In this document: positions 34,789 to 41,990 of the stretch, piece after piece
Numbering within the stretch: position 1 is the first letter of the stretch
Layout: every line of letters starts with the position of its first letter
Assembly (NCBI GenBank): GCA_016720585.1
Contig: JADKKH010000006.1
Coordinates: 124,001 to 188,000, forward strand
Direction of reading: 5' to 3'
Source of the DNA: Chitinophagaceae bacterium
Lineage (GTDB): Bacteria; Bacteroidota; Bacteroidia; Chitinophagales; Chitinophagaceae
Length of the DNA: 64,000 nucleotides
Program-made: the position numbers and the translations under genes
Notes under the pieces: generated by a model
The model's input: only the letters and a program-made list of their open reading frames with translations
The model's database searches: none
Told to the model about the DNA's origin: nothing

Positions 34789-36363
34789 ATGCCAATAAGA
34801 ATGACAGATGATCCTGTGGATCCGAATCAACCCGACGATGGTGGTGGTGGCAGGGGGCCCAATCTTCCGGGCGGCGGTGGCGGCCTGATGTCGTTGTTGC
34901 CTATGTTATTGGGACTATTTAAAGGGAAAGGAATTATTCTTTTGCTTGTTATTGGAGCAGGTGCTTTTTTCCTGATGAATAAAAGTGGCGGCTGTAACCC
35001 GTCAGAAGTCATTAAAAAGTTTTCTGAAAGCGGGTATAATTTTGATAAGAACGAATTCAATAAAGCGTCCGTTTATGAAGGGCTGGAAGATGATGCAGGA
35101 AAAAATCCTTTACCCGAAGCAGTTTCGCTTCTCCGGTATGCGCCCGACAGGGGAAACCAGGGTCAGCAGGGTAGCTGTGTAGCCTGGAGTTGTGCCTATG
35201 CTTCTCATACCATTTTGACGGCAGCTGCAACCGGCGCTGATCCCAACCAGATTAAGTTCAGCCCGTCTTATTTATACAACCAGATTCGTTTGGATGGATG
35301 CCAGGGTTCTTATATTCAACGGGCCATGGAGGTTATGCAGAAAAACGGGGGTATGCCACTAAGCCAGTATCCATATAACGACCAGGACTGTGAAAGTGAA
35401 CCAACTTCTTCACAGGTACAGGCCGGCCGTCAAAATGTAATTCATGGATTTACCCGGATCACCAATGGCGACAATGTAAATGAAATAAGTGTACGGGGAA
35501 TAAAAGAGCATTTGGCAAAGAATGCACCGGTGGCCATCGGCATGATGGTGGGCCAGAGTTTTATGCAGGATATGATGGGACAGGAATTATGGACGCCACA
35601 AGGTATGGATGAATCACAGATGGGTATGGGTGGGCATGCGATGAGCGTAATAGGATATGATGATACCAAATTTGGCGGTGCCTTCCAGATAATGAACAGC
35701 TGGGGACCGGAATGGGGAAAGAATGGCGTGGCCTGGGTGCGCTATGGCGATTTTAAAAAATATGTTAGAGAGGCGTATGGTATTGATCCGTTACCCAAAA
35801 GAAATAACGTTGCCAATATTCCACTGGAGTGTACAATTGGATTGGTGAATAATGAGGGTGGGGAAAATATTCGGTTGCAGGTCACCGGTAGTAATATGTT
35901 TCAAACGATTACGCCACTCCCGGCCGGAACCCGTTTTAAAATGTCCATAGAGAATGTAACCGAATGTTATATCTATGTTTTTGGCATGGAAACTGATAAC
36001 AGCAGTTATGTGTTGTTTCCTTACCTGAAACCCGGTGAAACGGTTTCCAAACATGCACCGTATTGCGGCATTACAGGTTACCGGTTGTTCCCGAAAGCTC
36101 AATCCATGGAAGCAGATAGCCTGGGCAACCGGGATTATATAGCCCTTGTTGTAAGTAAGGAAGAATTGGACTATTCGGCATTAAACCAGGCTATCAGCAA
36201 CAGCAGCCGTCCTGATTACGCCGGAAAAGTAAATGATGCTTTACGGAGCATCCTGATAAGTTCTTCCCGGTTTAATAATACGGGTGATGGCAGGATCTAT
36301 TTTAAAGTGGATGCCAACAGCAATAAAGCAGTAGCTTGTGTAGTAGCCATTGACAAACAATAA
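34789..36363 (+). CDS. Membrane-anchored papain-like (C1) peptidase with DUF4384
   Basis: The 524-residue product starts with a Pro/Gly/Asp-rich segment, then one transmembrane helix (about 47-65, IILLLVIGAGAFFLM). The papain-fold peptidase follows: nucleophile Cys130 in NQGQQGSCVAWSCAYAS, His283 in GGHAMSVIGYDD and Asn303 in MNSWGPEWG, so the triad is complete. After it, about 340-480 matches DUF4384 (MSIENVTECYIYVFGMETDN, then PYLKPGETVS). DUF4384 also ends the metacaspase gene at 50-52 kb. I chose the ATG at 34789 because the longer frame from 34693 adds a non-conserved stretch; TATTTTTA at 34731 is a possible -7 element. Confidence 0.85.
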   Translation: MPIRMTDDPVDPNQPDDGGGGRGPNLPGGGGGLMSLLPMLLGLFKGKGIILLLVIGAGAFFLMNKSGGCNPSEVIKKFSESGYNFDKNEFNKASVYEGLEDDAGKNPLPEAVSLLRYAPDRGNQGQQGSCVAWSCAYASHTILTAAATGADPNQIKFSPSYLYNQIRLDGCQGSYIQRAMEVMQKNGGMPLSQYPYNDQDCESEPTSSQVQAGRQNVIHGFTRITNGDNVNEISVRGIKEHLAKNAPVAIGMMVGQSFMQDMMGQELWTPQGMDESQMGMGGHAMSVIGYDDTKFGGAFQIMNSWGPEWGKNGVAWVRYGDFKKYVREAYGIDPLPKRNNVANIPLECTIGLVNNEGGENIRLQVTGSNMFQTITPLPAGTRFKMSIENVTECYIYVFGMETDNSSYVLFPYLKPGETVSKHAPYCGITGYRLFPKAQSMEADSLGNRDYIALVVSKEELDYSALNQAISNSSRPDYAGKVNDALRSILISSSRFNNTGDGRIYFKVDANSNKAVACVVAIDKQ

Positions 36364-36389
36364 GAATCGATTCATCATTAATGATCAGC

Positions 36390-36888
36390 ATGAAAAAACT
36401 TATAGTAACCGCAGCAGTTATCTTATCTGTACTATCCGTGTTTTCCCAGGATATGACAAAATTCAAATTGTACTCACCCGGAGAGAATGCCAAAGAAGGA
36501 ATCTCTGCAGCCCTGAAGAAAGCCAAAGAATCGGGTAAACATGTGCTGGTACAGATAGGTGGCAATTGGTGTGTCTGGTGTGCAAGATTTAATGAGTTTG
36601 TTACTAATGATAAGTCTCTTGATTCGCTCGTTAACAGTAATTACATCGTTTACCATCTTAACTACAGCAAAGAGAATAAGAACCTTGAACTGCTGACAAA
36701 GTATGATTTTCCGCAGCGGTTTGGCTTCCCGGTATTCCTCGTACTGAATGTAAAAAGGTGATTTGCTGCACACACAAACTTCCTGGTACCTGGAATCCGG
36801 AAAAAGCTACGATAAGGAAAAAGTAACCGCTTTCTTTAATGACTGGGGCAGAAAAGCATTTGATCCTGCTCAATACAAAGAAGAATAA
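36390..36888 (+). pseudogene. Exported thioredoxin-fold protein, frameshifted
   Basis: The open frame starts with a signal peptide (MKKLIVTAAVILSVLSVFSQ) and a thioredoxin-like domain with active site WCVWC (Cys61, Cys64). After FGFPVFLVLNVK the frame hits TGA. One base too many in the A5 run at 36752-36756 explains this: dropping it continues with GDLLHTQTSWYLESGKSYDK to FDPAQYKEE and a TAA at 36886, giving 165 residues. The next ATG follows immediately (TAAATG), so the corrected gene is the natural upstream partner of the DUF4442 gene. It may be a sequencing error rather than a true pseudogene. Confidence 0.75.
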
Positions 36889-37380
36889 ATGAATCCTAAC
36901 GCAACTGTATTCTTCAAGATGATGAAGCATCCTCTTAAATTCAGGATGTTTCTCTTTACCAAATTACCGGCAGCCTATTTTGCAGGTGTACGGGTACGGG
37001 AACTGGATGAAAGAAAATGCCTGGCTACTGTTCCGTACAAATGGTTGTCGCAAAATCCTTTCCGGTCCACCTATTTTGCCTGCCTGAGTATGGCAGCAGA
37101 AATGAGTACGGGTGCTTTGGCGATGGCCCATGTTTACAGGCTCGATCCGCCTGTTTCTATGCTCGTGGTGAAAGTGGAGTCAGAATATTTTAAAAAAGCA
37201 ACGGGCCGCACTTATTTTGTATGTGAAGACGGTGATCTGTTCAGCAAGGTTGTTGAAGAAACCCTGGCGACAGGCGAAGCAAGAATTATTAAAGCAAAAT
37301 CAGTCGGAAAGAATAAAGCGGGAGACATAGTAGCAGAGTTTACTATTACCTGGTCGTTTAAAGTAAAATCAACAAAATGA
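36889..37380 (+). CDS. DUF4442 hotdog-fold protein
   Basis: The 163-residue cytoplasmic protein matches DUF4442 (a thioesterase-like hotdog family): PLKFRMFLFTKLPAAYFAGV, then PYKWLSQNPFRSTYFACLSMAAEMSTG and FTITWSFKVKS at the end. Members are presumed acyl-CoA or acyl-ACP binding; no activity can be assigned. Its ATG abuts the stop of the thioredoxin gene, and its stop overlaps the start of the metallo-hydrolase by 4 bp (ATGA). The three genes are therefore translationally coupled. Confidence 0.85.
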   Translation: MNPNATVFFKMMKHPLKFRMFLFTKLPAAYFAGVRVRELDERKCLATVPYKWLSQNPFRSTYFACLSMAAEMSTGALAMAHVYRLDPPVSMLVVKVESEYFKKATGRTYFVCEDGDLFSKVVEETLATGEARIIKAKSVGKNKAGDIVAEFTITWSFKVKSTK

Positions 37381-38780
37381 AAATTGCATTTCATGGCGCT
37401 GCCAGAACTGTTACCGGTTCAAAACATTTGCTGACCTTAAAAAACGGAAAAAAGATTCTTTTGGATTGTGGTATGTTCCAGGGATTGGGTGACGAAACAG
37501 ATATCCTGAACAGAAATTTTGGTTTTAATCCCGGTGAAGTGGATGTGATGATCCTTTCACATGCGCATATTGATCATAGCGGTCTTATCCCCCGGTTGGT
37601 AACGGAAGGGTATGCCGGAAAAATATTTTGCACACCGGCTACGCGGGATCTGACTTCGGTATTGCTGAAAGATTCTGCAGAGATCCAGGAAGACGAAATA
37701 AAATACCAGAATAAACGCCGTTCGGCCGGAAGTTTGCCTTACCAGCGTCCGTTATATACGATTGAAGAGACAAAAAATGCCATTGGTCATTTAGAAGAAA
37801 GAAATTATGAGGAATGGTTTGATGTGATTGACGGTGTACAGGCCATGTACACCGATGCAGGTCACATTATCGGCAGTGCCTGTGTACATATCAGGGTGAA
37901 AGAAGATGGTAAAGAAACACGACTTACGTTTAGTGCGGATGTAGGCCGCTACCGGGATGCGATTTTAAAATCCCCGCAAACATTTCCGCAGGCAGATTAT
38001 ATTCTGCTGGAATCAACTTATGGCAACAGCCTGCATGATAATAATGTAACCACACCGGATATGGTGCTGCGCTGGCTGGAAAAAGCCTGCCTGCAAAAAA
38101 AGGGTAAACTCATTATGCCCGCATTTAGTGTGGGTCGAACCCAGGAACTGCTGTATTCATTAAATCAACTGGAACTGGAAAACCGGCTTCCCGATCTTGA
38201 TTATTTCGTGGATAGCCCGTTGAGTATCGAAGCGACTATGATCATAAAAAAATATCCTCAGTATTTCAATAAAACGGTTCAGAAGATCATGGAATCAGAT
38301 AGTGACCCGTTTGGTTTCAAAGGATTGCAGTATATAAAGACTGTTGATCAGTCCAAACAATTAAATTTTACCGATGGACCCATGGTTATTATCTCAGCCA
38401 GTGGAATGGGGGATGCGGGAAGGGTAAAACATCATATCAGTAATAATATCGAGAACAGCAACAACACTATTTTATTTACCGGGTACTGTGAGCCCCGTTC
38501 TCTGGGTGGGCGGTTAATAAATGGTGACAAGGAAGTGGGTATTTATGGTGTAAAACATGAAGTAAATGCGGAGATTGGAGCCATCCGGAGTATGAGTGCC
38601 CATGGAGATTATGAAGACCTTTCCCAATGGCTTGCCTGCCAGGATATGAAACAGGTAAAGAAATTATTCCTGGTTCATGGAGAGTATGATGTACAGCAGG
38701 ATTTTAAACGGTGGCTTATCAAAAAAGGTTTTCCTGATGTAGAAATTCCGGCGCAGCATTCAGAAGTTGCTCTTACCTGA
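37377..38780 (+). CDS. MBL-fold beta-CASP metallo-hydrolase (RNA-nuclease type)
   Basis: The 467-residue protein has the metallo-beta-lactamase motif SHAHIDHSG (HxHxDH at 62-67), DAGHIIGSACVHI, and FSADVGRYRDAI. The beta-CASP domain carries FSVGRTQELLYSL and DSPLSIEAT, and it ends with ISASGMGDAGRVKHH, GYCEPRSLGGRLINGDKEVG, MSAHGDYEDL and LVHGE. This arrangement is that of the YsxA/CPSF-like RNA-specificity MBL proteins. A role in RNA processing or degradation is inferred. Last gene of the coupled three-gene operon. Confidence 0.93.
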   Translation: MKIAFHGAARTVTGSKHLLTLKNGKKILLDCGMFQGLGDETDILNRNFGFNPGEVDVMILSHAHIDHSGLIPRLVTEGYAGKIFCTPATRDLTSVLLKDSAEIQEDEIKYQNKRRSAGSLPYQRPLYTIEETKNAIGHLEERNYEEWFDVIDGVQAMYTDAGHIIGSACVHIRVKEDGKETRLTFSADVGRYRDAILKSPQTFPQADYILLESTYGNSLHDNNVTTPDMVLRWLEKACLQKKGKLIMPAFSVGRTQELLYSLNQLELENRLPDLDYFVDSPLSIEATMIIKKYPQYFNKTVQKIMESDSDPFGFKGLQYIKTVDQSKQLNFTDGPMVIISASGMGDAGRVKHHISNNIENSNNTILFTGYCEPRSLGGRLINGDKEVGIYGVKHEVNAEIGAIRSMSAHGDYEDLSQWLACQDMKQVKKLFLVHGEYDVQQDFKRWLIKKGFPDVEIPAQHSEVALT

Positions 38781-38911
38781 AAATCTTAATTATTTTTTGT
38801 TTACAGGTGCTTTCAAAATTCTATTGTAATGCCAACACGGGAGGAGGATAGTTACCGGGTATGATTCCTATCTGGAGAAGATGAACAAACTTTTGAAAAA
38901 TAGCAAAAAAA

Positions 38912-38942
38912 AAACCGGCCCCGTTTTGAAAGGGACCGGTTT
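38912..38942 (-). terminator. Rho-independent terminator of the Tyr-rich protein gene
   Basis: In minus orientation an AAACCGG-GGG type stem (38912-38942, one C/A mismatch) is followed by a run of eight or more T. It can also serve the convergent metallo-hydrolase transcript. Confidence 0.88.
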
Positions 38943-38953
38943 GAATAAAGGTC

Positions 38954-39340
38954 TTAATAACAGTAATACCAATACTTATAGTAGTAGCAATAACCGTAAT
39001 AATCACAATAGTAATACCAGTAATAACAAAGTCCTGCGCGGGATTTTTCAGGAGCTTTGTAAGATTTTGACCAGGTCTTGATTTCCTTGCTGATTGATTT
39101 TGCATCTGCAGCAGTCAGCGTATAGCCAACGGTGTAAGTTTTACCGCCAATAGTAGCTGAAGGGGCACCCCGATTGCCTGCTTCGAGATTGGCATTAGCT
39201 ACCATACTTAAAAACCCGATGTCTGTATCCGTTAATACGGTACCGGCCTTCATTGTGGAAACTGTTTTTTCTGCCTGTCCGAATGCCATGGAGGCAAACA
39301 CCAGCATCGAACCTAAGAGCAATCCTTTGATTTTGTTCAT
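38954..39340 (-). CDS. Exported protein with a tyrosine/cysteine-rich tail
   Basis: The 128-residue product has a signal peptide (MNKIKGLLLGSMLVFASMAFG). An approximately 80-residue Thr/Ala-rich central part follows (TVSTMKAGTVLTDTDIGFL). The extraordinary C-terminal 24 residues (105-128) contain 15 Tyr, 4 Cys and 2 Trp. I know no function for it. The tail could be cross-linked, bind metal or heme, or make an insoluble surface layer. It has its own strong terminator. About 160-210 bp upstream lies the same TACCC-N6-GGGTA promoter box used by the neighbouring caspase genes. Confidence 0.72.
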   Translation of the reverse strand: MNKIKGLLLGSMLVFASMAFGQAEKTVSTMKAGTVLTDTDIGFLSMVANANLEAGNRGAPSATIGGKTYTVGYTLTAADAKSISKEIKTWSKSYKAPEKSRAGLCYYWYYYCDYYGYCYYYKYWYYCY

Positions 39341-39505
39341 AGTTGTTTATTTTTTATGAGTGATAAAATTTAATGACGCTTTAAATGTATTGTTTTTTTT
39401 GATAGCCCAAAATGATATTTCGATAAATAAGGCCACTTTTTTTCCACTTTTCGGCCTGTCTCCGATTCAATAAGTGCTTTCTGTCCCAGGGCTTTATTAA
39501 GTTGT

Positions 39506-39551
39506 AAAGCTAACCGCTCAGAACCGGCCTGCCTATACCCAATATAGGGTA
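39506..39551 (-). promoter_or_regulatory. Box-type promoter of the Tyr-rich protein gene
   Basis: The 16-bp dyad at 39536-39551 (TACCC-N6-GGGTA on both strands) is followed on the minus strand by TAGCTTT (39512-39506). Its first base is 39 bp from the first box base. It directs transcription toward the gene starting at 39340, leaving a leader of about 155 nt. Confidence 0.65.
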
Positions 39552-39562
39552 TTTTTAGCTAT

Positions 39563-41824
39563 TTATTCTTTTGAAACACCCCGCTCCACCGGTATCAATA
39601 TAAAATCACTCATCGGGTTATCACCCCCAAACCCATCTTTTTGCGGCGAAATTTTTAAAGTAGCGGTTTCGTTCAGACTGTTCTTTTGCAAAACCGAATA
39701 AATATCCGAGAGGGTGACAATACCATTGGTTTCCTGGCCCTTCGCTCTTAATACCTGCAATAACAAATTAGCAAAGGGCGAATGATCACCGGATTTACCG
39801 TCAAAGGCTTCATCAGTGCCTACGGATGACAAAAACTTCCGGCATTTGAATTCCGACTGGTCAACGAGGAACTGCCGCACATTCCTGTTAGTTATGGCTT
39901 TTTTATCAGCTTCGTTTCTCTTGTCCAGTATTTTCTGGTTAAACAACCCACCATGACAAACATCCAGCATCACCAGTATCTGGCGGGAAGGGATATTGTT
40001 GACCATCTTCTGCAATTTGGCATATTGGATATAGGTATTCCGCGCCGGGTCCATATCCCTTGGCTTTGAATCGGCACAGACAATAAATCCATCACCCAGA
40101 AATTCTGTTTCCTCATCGCCGTGACCCGCAAAATAAATAATAAGCTGATCGTTGGGATTCATAATCCGGTAGTATTCGCCAATGGCTTTATAAATAGTAT
40201 CCATGGGTTTGTCTTCGAGCAGTTGCACTTCAAAACCATAATCCTGGGCCAGTTCATCTTTAATGGCCCGGGCATCATTAATGGCATTGGGGAGTGTTTT
40301 CCAGCCCCCTTTATAATTATTGGTACCCACCACGAGGGCATATTGTTTCCCGGAAAAATTGGCGGCCGATCTTAATTCTTTCGTTTTCAGTCCCAGCCCC
40401 CTTGTTTGACCACTGGCATCTCCGAATATTTCTTTGTAATCTTTCAGGAATTTTCTTTCAAAGAAGATATCGAAATAATCAAAATCGAATGAGTTACAAC
40501 TGTACGCTTTGTTCTTTATCCTGAAAGCGACCTGGTTGGCGGAAAACTCATCTTTAAAAAGGTCATAAATATTCCCGGAATCCAATGAAGTGATATAATA
40601 ATTGATCGGGCCTTTAAGAAAATTATTATCCAGGCAGTTGACAGCATCCCAGCCGTATTTATTCGGTACAATGATAATCCGGTTCTTGTTGAGTATGCTG
40701 GCCACTTCGGGTGAGTTTTGCATCAGAGTTTTTATGAATTCTGTCTTAAATTTATCAGATGGCCCCGCTTCGGAGATAAACAACTGGTTGGTTGCGGGAA
40801 TTAGCTGTATATATTCCTGTAATAATTTGAGGGAGATGCAGTTTCTAAAAGCATTTGTTGTGTCTTTGCTGTTGCGGTTCCGGATAGTATTTTTTCTATC
40901 TATTACTTCTATATCATAGGGGTAAAAATAAGTGCCGGCATCCGGAGAATCATTTTTTAGTACAATGCTGCATCCGCTGAAATTAAAAATAAAAACATCG
41001 TTTAAAGTGGCTTTCCGGGAGATTTCTTTTAAAGCGTTTAAGATCGCTTCTTTGGTGGCATCTTTATCAAGTAAGACATATTCATGAAATAAGGAGCTGA
41101 GAACTGAGGAACTCTTTCCTCTTGTATGTTGATCTTCGAAAAACTTTATATAGGATTGCGCATCAGAGCTGCAGGTCCTATATTTAATCACGCCATAATC
41201 ATCAATGCCAACCGAAAGTACCCATACAGCAGCCACAGCATATTTATTCCGGTCATAAGAATCATAGATTTCGTACTTTCTCAATAATCGTTCAAGCATC
41301 CCAGTCTCTGCGCCGTCAGACCTTCCCCTGGTATTGCCTTCGTCAGAAAATTTTTGTCCATAATTGAAAATAAATTCATCAACTTTTTTTGAGGATGAAC
41401 CCAGATTTACAATTTTGAGCAGGTCGCCTTCAAGCGGATAGGCTGTTAAGGCTATTTCGAATTGACGACCCAGTTCCCAAACACTATCAATATTGTTGTT
41501 GCTTTGAAAAATCAGCCTGAATCCTCCCATTCCTTTCCCCAGAGTATCCGTGAATTTTTTAAGATTAGTGATGGTGTCCTTATGCAGAAATACGCCTTCA
41601 AATTTATTTAACGAAGAAGACATCAAATAAGATACATAAACTCTGGAAGGATTGTATTTCTTTACGGCTTCAGGATACTGACCGGCGGCCAATACCAGGG
41701 TTGTTCCGTATGGCTTAATGCCATCATTTGCAACAGCAGTATGATTTGCTGAAAGAACAAAAATTAATAATCCCCCAATGATTAATTTGGAATAGAAGGA
41801 GGGACTTATTTTTTTTTCAGACAT
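39563..41824 (-). CDS. Exported tandem pseudocaspase + caspase (C14) protein
   Basis: The 753-residue product has a signal peptide after MSEKKISPSFYSK (hydrophobic to HTAVA). Its C-terminal third is a C14 caspase-like domain: KQYALVVGTNNYKG, the catalytic His in IIYFAGHGDEE (near 568) and the Cys in ILVMLDVCHGG (near 623). The middle part repeats the same fold (VWVLSVGIDDYG, then DVFIFNFSGCS, then NQLFISEAGPS), but the His and Cys positions are replaced; this is a pseudoenzyme domain. I use the ATG at 41824: the frame continues to 41935, but the predicted promoter lies at 41842-41888, inside that extension. Target and location beyond export are unknown. It is divergently transcribed from a caspase-TPR gene. 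Confidence 0.85.
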   Translation of the reverse strand: MSEKKISPSFYSKLIIGGLLIFVLSANHTAVANDGIKPYGTTLVLAAGQYPEAVKKYNPSRVYVSYLMSSSLNKFEGVFLHKDTITNLKKFTDTLGKGMGGFRLIFQSNNNIDSVWELGRQFEIALTAYPLEGDLLKIVNLGSSSKKVDEFIFNYGQKFSDEGNTRGRSDGAETGMLERLLRKYEIYDSYDRNKYAVAAVWVLSVGIDDYGVIKYRTCSSDAQSYIKFFEDQHTRGKSSSVLSSLFHEYVLLDKDATKEAILNALKEISRKATLNDVFIFNFSGCSIVLKNDSPDAGTYFYPYDIEVIDRKNTIRNRNSKDTTNAFRNCISLKLLQEYIQLIPATNQLFISEAGPSDKFKTEFIKTLMQNSPEVASILNKNRIIIVPNKYGWDAVNCLDNNFLKGPINYYITSLDSGNIYDLFKDEFSANQVAFRIKNKAYSCNSFDFDYFDIFFERKFLKDYKEIFGDASGQTRGLGLKTKELRSAANFSGKQYALVVGTNNYKGGWKTLPNAINDARAIKDELAQDYGFEVQLLEDKPMDTIYKAIGEYYRIMNPNDQLIIYFAGHGDEETEFLGDGFIVCADSKPRDMDPARNTYIQYAKLQKMVNNIPSRQILVMLDVCHGGLFNQKILDKRNEADKKAITNRNVRQFLVDQSEFKCRKFLSSVGTDEAFDGKSGDHSPFANLLLQVLRAKGQETNGIVTLSDIYSVLQKNSLNETATLKISPQKDGFGGDNPMSDFILIPVERGVSKE

Positions 41825-41841
41825 AACATTGATTTGACCCG

Positions 41842-41917
41842 AAAAATTACCATTATTAACGCAGTTTACCAATACCCTGCATTGGGTAGTTTCTTCAAAA
41901 CAAACTGTTGTACCTTT
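41842..41917. promoter_or_regulatory. Symmetric divergent promoter between two caspase genes
   Basis: The palindromic box TACCCTGCATTGGGTA lies at 41873-41888. On the plus strand the -7-like TACCTTT begins at 41911, 38 bp from the first box base. On the minus strand TAATTTTT begins at 41849, 39 bp from the first box base on that strand. One regulator site therefore appears to serve both divergent genes. Confidence 0.7.
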
Positions 41918-41990
41918 ATAAAGAAGTTTTATCAACTGTTAACACATACATACTTAAATAAATATGTCTGCTAAAGTGGTTAAACAGAAA

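Noticed and set aside
38881..39081. Asn/Ser-rich 66-codon plus-strand frame
   Set aside because: It is the antisense of the Tyr-rich tail gene and its terminator; the Asn richness is the mirror of Tyr codons, and it would run through a strong hairpin.
41825..41935. N-terminal extension of the pseudocaspase-caspase gene
   Set aside because: The predicted promoter box and -7 element lie inside this stretch and the signal peptide starts at the ATG at 41824.
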